The notes under the pieces were generated by a model, which worked only from the letters and a program-made list of their open reading frames with translations, ran no database searches and was not told the DNA's origin. From Halarcobacter sp. (GTDB taxonomy: Bacteria > Campylobacterota > Campylobacteria > Campylobacterales > Arcobacteraceae): 64,000 nucleotides of DNA. The stretch covers positions 2,046,001 through 2,110,000 of the forward strand of contig NZ_OY780939.1 of NCBI RefSeq assembly GCF_963675975.1, written 5' to 3'. Each line of letters starts with the position of its first letter. The stretch's first letter is position 1. Of this stretch, positions 27,127 to 36,034 are shown one piece after another. Made by a program: the position numbers and the translations under genes.

Positions 27127-27561
27127 GCAAAGTCCATAAATAGTCATAATATGGTCTTCTAAAACAAAACCATTTTTTTCTGCAATTTTGATTTGATTTA
27201 ATTCAATAAAATCATCTGCAAATTCAATTATACTGTGGCAGTTTGTACAAATCATGTGGTCATGATGTTGCTCTTGTTTAAATTCAAATCTTTTTGTGTT
27301 ATCTCCAACATCTAAAGATTCTACAATATTCATTTGCTCAAAGAAGTTTAAACTTCTATAAACTGTAGCAATACCAATATCTAAGTCAAAATCTTTTTGA
27401 ACTTTTTTAGTAATCTCTTCTGCACTTAGATGCTCATTACTAAAATACAAGATTTTTAGAATACAATCTTTTTGAATAGTATTTTTAAAACCTTTTCTTG
27501 TAACTAAAGTTTTAAATTCATCCAAAAAGTGTTCAAACTTTTTTTCTTCTTTTTTTGTCAT
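27112..27561 (-). CDS. fur: Fur-family metal/peroxide-responsive repressor
   Basis: A 149-residue regulator. An N-terminal winged helix (about 10-85, with IGIATVYRSLNFFEQMNIVE as recognition region) precedes the dimerisation domain with HHDHMICTNC and a C-terminal CENC pair, together the structural zinc site. A 45-aa membrane protein gene lies 6 bp upstream, apparently in the same transcript. Fur rather than PerR or Zur is favoured by overall pattern but not proven. Confidence 0.85.
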   Translation of the reverse strand: MTKKEEKKFEHFLDEFKTLVTRKGFKNTIQKDCILKILYFSNEHLSAEEITKKVQKDFDLDIGIATVYRSLNFFEQMNIVESLDVGDNTKRFEFKQEQHHDHMICTNCHSIIEFADDFIELNQIKIAEKNGFVLEDHIMTIYGLCENCQ

Positions 27562-27567
27562 TTTTAA

Positions 27568-27705
27568 TTATTTTCCTATGTATATAATTGTCAAAGAAAC
27601 TAAAAGAGTAGCTGAGTAAATATAAGGTAACCCTTTGTTTATTCTCATATTCATTTTATAAAACATTGAAGCTTCAAAACTATTATTTTTGTCATTTATT
27701 GACAT
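27568..27705 (-). CDS. Small single-helix membrane protein upstream of fur
   Basis: A 45-residue frame beginning MSINDKNNSFEASMFYKM and ending IIYIGK, with one predicted membrane helix (about residues 28-43). AAAGG stands seven bases before the ATG, and the stop is 6 bp before the fur start, so it is probably cotranscribed with fur. It is too short for most automatic gene calls. I recognise no family. Confidence 0.6.
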   Translation of the reverse strand: MSINDKNNSFEASMFYKMNMRINKGLPYIYSATLLVSLTIIYIGK

Positions 27706-27797
27706 CTTTTAGCCTTTAATTAAAATTATACAAGCGAAAACTTAATAAGCATATAAAAGTTTAACACTATATAATTCTCTTAATGCAAGTATTGTTC

Positions 27798-28565
27798 CTA
27801 TTGAAATATCATTTTATAGATATTTGCAAATAACATAGCTACTAAAACAGTTATTAAAACTTTTTTTATAAAAGCTTCTCCACCTTTTATTGCATAATGA
27901 CTTCCCACATAAGAACCACAAATATTGGCAATTCCCATAGGTATTGCAACTAGCCATAAAATTTTTCCTGCAAAAAAGAATGCAACTACAGAACCAAAAT
28001 TTGTAGCAAAATTTAAAGGCTTAGTTGAAGCAGTTGAAACTAGAAAATCTAAATTTAAAAATTTCTTCATAGAGATTGTAAGATAAGTTCCTGTACCTGG
28101 TCCTAAAATTCCATCATAAAACCCAATAGGTGCAGTACTTAATATAATACTTTTTTTAGTTAGTTTTATATTTTCTTCTTTTATTGTTTTACTTTTTTTA
28201 AACAAACTAATCATTGCAATAGCAATAGATAATAATATTGCCCAATGGATTAATTCTTGAGGTAGATACATAACAAGTGAACTTCCTAAATATGATGCAA
28301 GAAGACAAGGTATAATTGCTATTGAAACAACTTTCCAATTTACTTTTTTACTAGCTGCGTATTTTATTGTTGCCATAAGTGCACCAAACATTCCAGCTGA
28401 TTTATTTGCAGCTAAAACGAAAACAGGAGGAATACCACTATAAAGTAATACTGGAACTTGTATCATCCCACCACCACCAGCAATAGAATCAATATATCCA
28501 GCTATAAATCCTGTTAAAATAAAAATAATAATCCAATTAGTTGTAATATTATCAAGAAATTCCAT
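27798..28565 (-). CDS. TSUP (TauE/SafE) family permease
   Basis: A 255-residue membrane protein with about eight helices. The paired family signatures are visible: GFIAGYIDSIAGGGGMIQVPVLL in the first half and IGFYDGILGPGTGTYLTISM in the second. These carriers move sulfite, sulfoacetate, taurine-derived or other organic anions; the substrate is not predictable. AAAGGATAAAGAG precedes the ATG. It faces away from the DsbA-like gene and seems monocistronic. Confidence 0.88.
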   Translation of the reverse strand: MEFLDNITTNWIIIFILTGFIAGYIDSIAGGGGMIQVPVLLYSGIPPVFVLAANKSAGMFGALMATIKYAASKKVNWKVVSIAIIPCLLASYLGSSLVMYLPQELIHWAILLSIAIAMISLFKKSKTIKEENIKLTKKSIILSTAPIGFYDGILGPGTGTYLTISMKKFLNLDFLVSTASTKPLNFATNFGSVVAFFFAGKILWLVAIPMGIANICGSYVGSHYAIKGGEAFIKKVLITVLVAMLFANIYKMIFQ

Positions 28566-28723
28566 CTCTTTATCCTTTAAAAGTGGTAATTATATCACTA
28601 ATGGTAAAAAAAAGTTTATTGTTTTGTATATTTAATATAACTAATTATAATTTTATATATTAGTAATACATATAAACTACACATTGATTAGATAAAATCT
28701 AAAAATTTTAATTTGGAGTAGAT

Positions 28724-29365
28724 ATGCAAAATAAAAAAATGGTTGTTTTTTCAATAGTAATTTTACTTGTAGCTTTTTTTGCAGGAGGAGCTTATTACAA
28801 GAATTTACAAAGTGAAAACAAAGTTAAGATGACAAAAGAACAAGCCCAAACACTTAAAAGACCTTATTCTTTAGTTATAGGAAATAAAGATGCAAAAGTA
28901 CAATTAGTAGAATTTTTTGACCCAGCTTGTGGAGCTTGTGCTTATTTTTATCCGAAAGTTAAAAAACTTATGGAAGATAAAAAAGGTGATATTCAATTAG
29001 TTTTAAGATATGCCCCTTTTCATAAAAATGCAAATTATGCAGTAAAAATGCTTGAAGGTGCAAGAGAACAAGGATTATTTGAAGAAACTTTAGAATTTAT
29101 GTTTAAAACACAAAGTTCATGGGTTGAGCATCATGTTGTAAATCCTCAAAAATTATGGAGTATTTTGGCAAATGTAGAAGGTTTAGATATGGAATTACTA
29201 GGAGAATTTATGAATTCTACTAAAGCAAATGACATAATTAAACAAGATATTGAAGATACTAAAACTTTAAAAATTGATAAAACTCCATCTTATTTTGTAA
29301 ATGGGGAACCATTAGTAGATTTTGGATGGGATAATTTAGTTAAATTAATAGATTCTCATCTTTAA
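28724..29365 (+). CDS. DsbA-family thiol-disulfide oxidoreductase
   Basis: A 213-residue membrane-anchored periplasmic thioredoxin-fold protein. N-terminal helix at about 5-24, then the fold with active site C69-G-A-C72 in FDPACGACAYFYPKVK, and the cis-Pro loop TPSYFVNG. The CGAC active site is unlike CPHC of E. coli DsbA and resembles DsbG/ScsC-like or BdbD-like members. GGAG lies before the ATG. It may form, isomerise or reduce disulfides in exported proteins. Confidence 0.85.
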   Translation: MQNKKMVVFSIVILLVAFFAGGAYYKNLQSENKVKMTKEQAQTLKRPYSLVIGNKDAKVQLVEFFDPACGACAYFYPKVKKLMEDKKGDIQLVLRYAPFHKNANYAVKMLEGAREQGLFEETLEFMFKTQSSWVEHHVVNPQKLWSILANVEGLDMELLGEFMNSTKANDIIKQDIEDTKTLKIDKTPSYFVNGEPLVDFGWDNLVKLIDSHL

Positions 29366-29370
29366 AATAT

Positions 29371-29394
29371 AAGAGGAACTTTTAAGTTTCTCTT
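29371..29394 (+). terminator. Hairpin after dsbA-like gene
   Basis: Nine-base arms AAGAGGAAC and GTTTCTCTT (one G-U pair) with a six-base loop, 5 bp after the stop codon. The T-run is weak. Confidence 0.5.
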
Positions 29395-29497
29395 CATATT
29401 GAAATTAATTTATAAACTTCTAACAACTGCCTTAAACTCAGTACTTTTTCAAGAAAAAAAAGATATTATCTAGTAAACTATAATATACGGAAATTTA

Positions 29498-30538
29498 ATG
29501 ATTGTTAACATAACTTTACCAGATAAAACCTCATACGATATAACAATTGACAATTTAAAACAATTAAGTTTTGATAGAAAAGTTGTTGTTGTAACAAATC
29601 CAACAATAAGTGGATTTCATTTAGATTATTTAAAAAAACATATTTTTGCAAAAGAGTTAAGTATTGTAACTATCCCTGACGGGGAAGAGTATAAAAATAT
29701 GTCAACTATTGACACTATTTTAGACCACTGTTTTGAACAAAAGTTAAATAGAAGTTCTCTTTTAATAGCTTTTGGTGGTGGAGTAATAGGAGATATGACT
29801 GGTTTTGCTGCATCAATATACCAAAGAGGTATTGATTTTGTACAAATTCCAACTACACTTCTTTCTCAAGTAGATGCGAGTGTTGGTGGAAAAACTGGAA
29901 TAAACAATAAATATGGAAAAAATCTTGTAGGTGCTTTTCATCAGCCAATAGCAGTTTATATTGACCCTTATTTTTTAACTACTTTACCAAAAAGAGAGTT
30001 TGGTGCAGGAGTTGCAGAGATAGTTAAGATGGCCGTTACTTTCAATAAAGACTTTTTTGAATGGCTAGAAAACAATGATTTAAATGAAGATGAAAATATC
30101 AAAATAGCTATTGCAAAATCAGTTGAAACAAAAGCATGGGTAGTTTCACAAGATGAAAAAGAAAAAGGTTTAAGAGCTGCTTTAAATTATGGACATACCT
30201 TTGGTCATGTTATTGAAAATGAAACAAATTATAATACATATTTACATGGTGAAGCTGTAGGTATTGGTATGGTTATGGCAAATAACTTAGCTGTAAAAAT
30301 TGGGAATATGACTGAAGATGAAGCCTCTAGAGTAAAACTACTTCTTGAAAAATACAATATTCCTACAGACTATGAGATAAAAGATGTAGAAGATTTTTAT
30401 GAGCATTTTTTCTTAGATAAAAAATCATTAGATAATAAAATAAAATTTATTGTTCCGCAAGGTATTGGTGAGTGTGAAATTACAGATAGAATTTCAAAAA
30501 GTGATGTTATAGAAGTACTTAAAGGTTTCCAAAAGTGA
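29498..30538 (+). CDS. aroB: 3-dehydroquinate synthase
   Basis: A 346-residue cytoplasmic enzyme of the shikimate pathway that converts DAHP to 3-dehydroquinate using NAD and a divalent metal. Visible motifs are the NAD-binding FGGGVIGDMTGFAAS, the QIPTTLLSQVDASVGGKTGIN substrate loop, and the metal ligands in AEIVKMA (Glu), NYGHTFGHVIE (His) and LHGEAVGIGM (His). Length is normal. It heads a compact run of genes and its stop overlaps the mscS GTG start. Confidence 0.97.
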   Translation: MIVNITLPDKTSYDITIDNLKQLSFDRKVVVVTNPTISGFHLDYLKKHIFAKELSIVTIPDGEEYKNMSTIDTILDHCFEQKLNRSSLLIAFGGGVIGDMTGFAASIYQRGIDFVQIPTTLLSQVDASVGGKTGINNKYGKNLVGAFHQPIAVYIDPYFLTTLPKREFGAGVAEIVKMAVTFNKDFFEWLENNDLNEDENIKIAIAKSVETKAWVVSQDEKEKGLRAALNYGHTFGHVIENETNYNTYLHGEAVGIGMVMANNLAVKIGNMTEDEASRVKLLLEKYNIPTDYEIKDVEDFYEHFFLDKKSLDNKIKFIVPQGIGECEITDRISKSDVIEVLKGFQK

Positions 30539-32247
30539 AAAATATTCTAAAAATATTTTTGTTTGCCTCAATTATAAGCATAAATCTTTTTGCGGCACAA
30601 GAGAAGCAGATAGTTGATGAAAAGCATATTGTTTCAAATAACTTAAAAGATATTGAAAAAATCGAAGAGTTAAAACAAGAAGAGGAAAAAGCTAGACTTG
30701 AAGCTGAAGAGAAGCAAAGAATCGAAGAGGAAAAAAGACTAGCAAAAGAGAAAAAAATTGAAGAGCTTAAAGCTACTATTGCAACAATTGATGAGAAATT
30801 AAAAGATAACATTTTATTAAAAAGATATAGTAACTATAATGCATATATTAAAATTACTGATGAGTTAGCTGATCTTAAAAAAAGTGCAAATAAAATAAGT
30901 AATAAAACAGAAGAACAAATTCATCACCTAACAAATAAAATAAGAATTAAAGAAAATGAGCTAGAGCTTATCTCTGAATATAAAGGTTCACCTATTGGTT
31001 CATTAATCAATCCACCTGAGATTGACAATTATGAACAAATATCAAATCCTTTTGGAATCATCAATGCTCTTTCATATATTAAAAAACTTGAAAACAATAA
31101 AAGAGAGTTTTTATCAGTTGAAAAAGGGGTAAGGGAAGCAACAAATTTAATTGAAGAAAAGTTATATGCTTATTTAGAACTTTACAACACAGACCCTAAA
31201 ACTGAATACAAAGAAGAGATAAACTTTTTAGACAAAGAAAAAAGAGACTTCACTATGGTTTTAGAGATTGTTTCTACTACAGAAGAGGTTTATACAAGAA
31301 AAATAGAACAAGTTATTCTTGAAACAAAATCTCAAATCTCAGTTCAAATAGAAAAGATATTTAATATTGCTGTAATTATTGTAGTTTTCTTTATAGTTAC
31401 ACTTTTAATAAAAATGGCACTTAAAAAATACTATTCACAAAATGAAAATTTTTATATGACAAATAAAGTGATAAATTTTACTTTAGTATTTTTTGTTTTA
31501 ATAGTAGTACTTTTTTCTTATATTGACAATGTTTCATACATAGTAACAATCCTAGGATTCGCATCTGCCGGGATTGCTATCGCATTAAAAGATTGGTTTA
31601 TGTCAATATTTGGATGGCTTGTAATTGTAACTTCAGGTTCTATTCATGTGGGAGATAGAATAAAAGTAACACGAGATGGACAACAAGTTGTAGGGGATGT
31701 TCTTGATATATCTTTATTTAAAATAACTATTAGAGAAGATATCACTTTAACTTCATATACAGTAAACAGAAGAACAGGAAGAATTTTCTTTATTCCAAAT
31801 AACTATATTTTCTCAGAAATGATAGCAAACTATACACACTCTGGATTAAGAACAGTTTGGGATGGTATTGATATTACTATTACCTTTGATTCAAATTATA
31901 AAAAAGCTCAACATATTGCAAAAGAGATATTAAAACATTACTCTAAAGGTTATACAGATATAACTAGAAAACAACTTTCAAAGATGAGAAATAAGTATCA
32001 ATTAAGAGCTACAGGAGTTGAGCCAAGAGTTTATACTTTTGTTGAACCTTATGGAATAGTTATATCTTCATGGTACTTGACAAATTCATACGCAGCTTTA
32101 GTTTTAAGAAGTACAATGTCACCTGAGATTTTAGAAGCATTTATGAAAGAGGATGATATTACAATTGCTTACCCAACTCAAACAGTTAATTTGGGGCAGG
32201 GGGCACAGAATTTAAGAACTCCTCCAGAAGATTTACCAGAGGTTTAA
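30535..32247 (+). CDS. MscS-family mechanosensitive channel with long periplasmic N-terminus
   Basis: A 570-residue protein. A signal peptide (about 1-20) is followed by a charged coiled coil of about 230 residues rich in Lys and Glu, membrane helices near 275-300 and 312-335, and the MscS pore helix plus beta domain (ILGFASAGIAIALKDWFMSIFGW, then GDRIKV). The C-terminal vestibule region follows. It opens under membrane tension to release solutes. GTG start overlaps the aroB stop, and mtaB begins 7 bp downstream. Confidence 0.88.
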   Translation: MKNILKIFLFASIISINLFAAQEKQIVDEKHIVSNNLKDIEKIEELKQEEEKARLEAEEKQRIEEEKRLAKEKKIEELKATIATIDEKLKDNILLKRYSNYNAYIKITDELADLKKSANKISNKTEEQIHHLTNKIRIKENELELISEYKGSPIGSLINPPEIDNYEQISNPFGIINALSYIKKLENNKREFLSVEKGVREATNLIEEKLYAYLELYNTDPKTEYKEEINFLDKEKRDFTMVLEIVSTTEEVYTRKIEQVILETKSQISVQIEKIFNIAVIIVVFFIVTLLIKMALKKYYSQNENFYMTNKVINFTLVFFVLIVVLFSYIDNVSYIVTILGFASAGIAIALKDWFMSIFGWLVIVTSGSIHVGDRIKVTRDGQQVVGDVLDISLFKITIREDITLTSYTVNRRTGRIFFIPNNYIFSEMIANYTHSGLRTVWDGIDITITFDSNYKKAQHIAKEILKHYSKGYTDITRKQLSKMRNKYQLRATGVEPRVYTFVEPYGIVISSWYLTNSYAALVLRSTMSPEILEAFMKEDDITIAYPTQTVNLGQGAQNLRTPPEDLPEV

Positions 32248-32254
32248 GGGATTT

Positions 32255-33523
32255 ATGCAGTTTTCAACAAATAAACAAAAAGTATTTTTTAAAACATTTG
32301 GGTGTAGAACAAACTTGTTCGATACTCAAGTTATGATGAGTAATCTAAAAGATTTTGAAGTAACTCAAGATGAAAAAGAAGCAGATATAGTAGTTATAAA
32401 CTCTTGTACAGTAACAAACAGTGCAGATAGTACAGCTAGGGGTTATATTAACTCTTTAAATAGATTTGATAAACCACCAAGGGTAGTTTTTACAGGATGT
32501 GGAGTTTGGACAAAAGGGGAAAACCTTTTCAAAGAAGATAAAATTGATTCTTTATTTGGACACAGTGAGAAAGAGCATATTAATGAACTTCTTCAAAAAG
32601 AGGAGAGATTTTTTGATGCAGGAGATTTAGAACATATTGATGATACAATCGTTGAGGAGTTTATTGGTAAAAGTAGAGCTTTTATTAAAATCCAAGAGGG
32701 TTGTGATTTTAGATGTTCATATTGTATTATTCCTTATGTAAGAGGTGATGCAAGAAGTTATAAAGAGGATAAAATCCTAGAACAAATCACAACTTTAGCT
32801 TCAAATGGTTTTGGAGAGTTTATTCTAACAGGAACAAATGTTGGAAGTTATGGAAAAAAGCAGCACACCTCTTTAGCTAAATTACTTAAAAAAATCTCAA
32901 TGATAAAAGGTGTTAGAAGAATAAGACTTGGTTCTGTTGAGCCTATACAAATTGATGATGAGTTTAAAGAGATTATAAATGAGCCATTTATGGCAAAACA
33001 TCTTCATATTGCACTTCAACACACTTCAAAAGAGATGTTAAAAATAATGAACAGAAGAAATAAAGTTTTATCTGACCTTGAACTTTTTGAATTTTTAAGG
33101 GAAAATGGATATGCTTTAGGTACAGACTTTATTGTTGGACATCCAGGTGAAACAGATGAACTTTGGAAAGAAGCAGTTGAGAATCTACATAGATTTCCTC
33201 TAACTCATGTTCATGCTTTTACTTATTCAAAAAGAGATGGAACTCCTAGTGCAACAATGAAAGGTGAAGTTAGGGGAGATATTGCTAAATTAAGATACAA
33301 TGAATTAGTAAGCATAATAGATGAAAAAAACTATAACTTCAGAAAAAACAATACTCAACCTTTAGAAATTTTAATTGAATCTTATAAAGATGGTATTTAC
33401 ACTGGACTAGATCAATATTTTAATCAAATTGAGGTTAAAAGTAGTGCTGATTTAGTTGGAGATTGGATATTTTTAGAGGAGTATGAAGCAAAGAGAGATA
33501 AAAATGTCGCAGAATTCAAATAA
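32255..33523 (+). CDS. mtaB: tRNA t6A37 methylthiotransferase MtaB
   Basis: A 422-residue radical-SAM enzyme that adds a methylthio group to t6A at position 37 of ANN-decoding tRNAs. The N-terminal UPF0004 domain has Cys in FGCRTN, SCTVT and TGCGVW for one [4Fe-4S] cluster; the radical-SAM motif is CDFRCSYC. The FGCRTN form and overall length favour MtaB over MiaB or RimO. It overlaps the reading frame of the next gene. Confidence 0.88.
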   Translation: MQFSTNKQKVFFKTFGCRTNLFDTQVMMSNLKDFEVTQDEKEADIVVINSCTVTNSADSTARGYINSLNRFDKPPRVVFTGCGVWTKGENLFKEDKIDSLFGHSEKEHINELLQKEERFFDAGDLEHIDDTIVEEFIGKSRAFIKIQEGCDFRCSYCIIPYVRGDARSYKEDKILEQITTLASNGFGEFILTGTNVGSYGKKQHTSLAKLLKKISMIKGVRRIRLGSVEPIQIDDEFKEIINEPFMAKHLHIALQHTSKEMLKIMNRRNKVLSDLELFEFLRENGYALGTDFIVGHPGETDELWKEAVENLHRFPLTHVHAFTYSKRDGTPSATMKGEVRGDIAKLRYNELVSIIDEKNYNFRKNNTQPLEILIESYKDGIYTGLDQYFNQIEVKSSADLVGDWIFLEEYEAKRDKNVAEFK

Positions 33524-34970
33524 AAACGCACTTGATAAAAATATGAAGCTTATGGGCTTATCAGCAATTGTTTTATTAGTATTATTTTTATATACACTTT
33601 ATAAAAGTAGTGACCATATACAAACAAACTCATATTATTTTGGAATAATATTTCTACTTTTTTTACTTGCATTTGCTATTTTTGCAAGATTTAAACAAAA
33701 AAATATTCAAAAGTTTTTAAAAATAAATTCAAAAAATAATACACAATCATTTTCTTCTGAATTATCAACTGCTCAAGATAAAACAGAAGAGCTTAATTCT
33801 AATATTGTTGCAGTTAATTCTAATATTACATTTAAAGATATTGCAGGTATTAGTGAAGTTAAAGGGGAATTAGAAGAGGTAGTTGAATTTTTAAATGACC
33901 CAAGTAAATATTTAAACCATGGAGTTAAACTTCCAAAAGGTGTACTTTTAGTTGGACCTCCAGGTGTTGGTAAAACTCTTATTGCAAGGGCAGTTGCGGG
34001 GGAAGCTGATGTTCCATTTTTTTATCAAAGTGGTGCAAGTTTTGTTCAAATTTATGTGGGAATGGGTGCAAAAAAGGTACGTGAACTTTTTATGAAAGCA
34101 AAAGCTTCAGCTCCTGCAATTGTATTTATAGATGAAATTGACGCAATTGGTAAAAAAAGAGGCGGTAAAACAAATGACGAGAGAGAATCAACTTTAAATG
34201 AACTTCTAACTCAAATGGATGGTTTTGAAGGTGATTCTGGTGTTATTGTTATTGCAGCTACAAATAAAATAGAAGTTTTAGATGAAGCATTACTTAGAGC
34301 AGGTAGATTTGATAGAAGAGTATTTTTAAATCTTCCAAATATTGAAGATAGAAAAAAGATATTGGAACTTTATTTAAAAGCAAAACATTATGAGTTTGAT
34401 TTAGATACTTTAGCTCAACAAACTTCAGGTTTTAGTTCTGCTGCTTTAGCTACTTTGATAAATGAAGCTTTATTAAATATGATAAAAAGAGAATCAAAAA
34501 CTCTTCAAGATATTGATATTGAATTAGCAAAAAATAAATTAGAATTTGGGAAAAAAGAGACTCAAATCCTAAATGAAGAGCAAAAAGAGATATTAAGTAT
34601 TTACCAAGCAAGTAAAGCTTTTATAACAAAATCAAAAGTTACACTTTTTGATGAAAAAGTTACAATTATTGATTCTATTTACCCATCATATACTGAACTT
34701 CTAGAAAATATCAAAAGATATCTTTCTGGAACTATTGGTGTAGAGGTTATAAAAAAACAAAAATATGCAGTAAATAAGCAAGATTTAGAAAAAGCTTATA
34801 ACCTTGCAAAACAGATTGTAGATGAATATAAAATGGCTAAAGATATTGATTCTCTAATAGAAGATGTTAGTAATTCATTGCGTTCAGAGCTTTCAGAAAA
34901 CTCTACACAAATAACAAAGTTAAAAGAGATTATGTTAAAAAATGAGGTAATTGCAGAAGATGACATTTAA
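33504..34970 (+). CDS. FtsH-like membrane AAA ATPase with inactivated protease domain
   Basis: From ATG 33504, 488 residues. Two N-terminal membrane helices (about 15-35 and 43-60), then a typical FtsH AAA module: GPPGVGKT, pore-loop region FVQIYVGMGAKKVRELF, Walker B IVFIDEIDAI, RAGRFDRR arginine finger. The C-terminal ~120 residues align with the M41 peptidase fold, but the zinc motif HEAGH is replaced by YQASK; the later DLEKA Asp is kept. So it can unfold but probably not cut proteins. Start 33504 has GAGAG six bases ahead; ATG 33483 has its SD too close. Confidence 0.85.
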   Translation: MSQNSNKNALDKNMKLMGLSAIVLLVLFLYTLYKSSDHIQTNSYYFGIIFLLFLLAFAIFARFKQKNIQKFLKINSKNNTQSFSSELSTAQDKTEELNSNIVAVNSNITFKDIAGISEVKGELEEVVEFLNDPSKYLNHGVKLPKGVLLVGPPGVGKTLIARAVAGEADVPFFYQSGASFVQIYVGMGAKKVRELFMKAKASAPAIVFIDEIDAIGKKRGGKTNDERESTLNELLTQMDGFEGDSGVIVIAATNKIEVLDEALLRAGRFDRRVFLNLPNIEDRKKILELYLKAKHYEFDLDTLAQQTSGFSSAALATLINEALLNMIKRESKTLQDIDIELAKNKLEFGKKETQILNEEQKEILSIYQASKAFITKSKVTLFDEKVTIIDSIYPSYTELLENIKRYLSGTIGVEVIKKQKYAVNKQDLEKAYNLAKQIVDEYKMAKDIDSLIEDVSNSLRSELSENSTQITKLKEIMLKNEVIAEDDI

Positions 34971-35472
34971 ATATTTTTCAGGTTTTTGTTTAAAAAATGA
35001 GGAAGAGTTATTTAAAGAATATCTACTTGATGGAGATTTTTGTGTAGCTGGTTTTTCTTATGGAGCTATAAAAGCTTTTGAAGAAGTTTATTCAAATAAC
35101 AAAAGAGTTGATACTTTACAACTTTTTTCTCCGGCTTTTTTTCAGACAATGAATACAAAAATTAAAAAACTACAATTAATCTCTTTTAAAAAAGATAAAG
35201 ATACTTATATAAAAAATTTTCTAGAAAACGTAAGTTTTCCTGAAAATACAAATATGTACAAGTATTTAGATGAAGGTTTAGAATCACAATTAGATGAATT
35301 ATTAAACTATACTTGGGATAAAGATAGATTACAAGAATTAGTTGATAGAGGGATTAAACTTGAGGTTTATCTTGGAGGAAAAGATAAAATAATTGACCAT
35401 GAAAGTGCAAAAGATTTTTTTAAAGAGTTTGCAACTGTATATTATATAAAAGACAAAGGACACATATTATGA
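34960..35472 (+). CDS. bioV: Alpha/beta-hydrolase, likely pimeloyl-ACP methyl ester esterase BioV
   Basis: A 170-residue serine hydrolase. The nucleophile elbow is GFSYGA, with Asp in GGKDKIID and His in KGHIL near the C-terminus completing the triad. The short length without a lid domain and the MTFKYFSGF start resemble BioV, the Campylobacterota/Helicobacter enzyme that releases pimeloyl-ACP for biotin synthesis. No other biotin genes are close, so the assignment rests on fold, size and recalled synteny. ATG 34960 overlaps the upstream gene by 11 bp; TTG 34951 is possible. Confidence 0.6.
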   Translation: MTFKYFSGFCLKNEEELFKEYLLDGDFCVAGFSYGAIKAFEEVYSNNKRVDTLQLFSPAFFQTMNTKIKKLQLISFKKDKDTYIKNFLENVSFPENTNMYKYLDEGLESQLDELLNYTWDKDRLQELVDRGIKLEVYLGGKDKIIDHESAKDFFKEFATVYYIKDKGHIL

Positions 35473-36008
35473 GTGATAATATAGCTAAAATAGGTATTAT
35501 AACTGCTAGTGATAGAGCTAGTAAAGGAATTTATGAGGATATTTCAGGAAAAGCTATTGAAGATACTATGAATGATTATCTAAAATCTCCTTGGCAACCA
35601 GTTTATAGATGTATTGAAGATGATCAAAAAACTATCGAAGATACAATGATTGATTTAGTTGATAATGAAAAGTGTTGTCTAGTTGTTACAACTGGTGGAA
35701 CTGGTCCAGCTAAAAGAGATGTAACACCAGAGGCAACAGAAAATGTATGCGATAGAATGATGCCAGGTTTTGGAGAACTTATGAGAGCTGAATCATTAAA
35801 GTTTGTTCCAACTGCAATTCTTTCAAGACAAACAGCAGGTCTTAGAGGAAGTTCTTTAATAGTAAATCTTCCAGGAAAACCAAAATCAATTAGAGAGTGT
35901 TTAGATGCAGTTTTTCCAGCAATTCCATATTGTATAGATTTAATGGAAGGACCATTTTTAGAAACTGATGAAGAGGTTATTAAAGCATTTAGACCTAAAA
36001 AGAAATAA
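35469..36008 (+). CDS. mog: Molybdopterin adenylyltransferase
   Basis: A 179-residue MogA/MoaB-family protein that adenylates molybdopterin before metal insertion. IGIITASDRASKGIYEDISG at the N-terminus and the TTGGTGPAKRDVTPEAT signature are clear, as is the LPGKPKSIRECL region. It overlaps bioV by ATGA. Its product is needed for the molybdenum- or tungsten-dependent formate dehydrogenases later in the window. Confidence 0.93.
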   Translation: MSDNIAKIGIITASDRASKGIYEDISGKAIEDTMNDYLKSPWQPVYRCIEDDQKTIEDTMIDLVDNEKCCLVVTTGGTGPAKRDVTPEATENVCDRMMPGFGELMRAESLKFVPTAILSRQTAGLRGSSLIVNLPGKPKSIRECLDAVFPAIPYCIDLMEGPFLETDEEVIKAFRPKKK

Positions 36009-36034
36009 TACTTAAGATTTAATCTTGAGTATTA
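36006..36034. terminator. Bidirectional terminator between mog and chemoreceptor gene
   Basis: Fourteen-base arms TAATACTTAAGATT / AATCTTGAGTATTA with a minimal loop, placed between convergent genes. A short T-stretch follows on the plus side. Confidence 0.7.
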
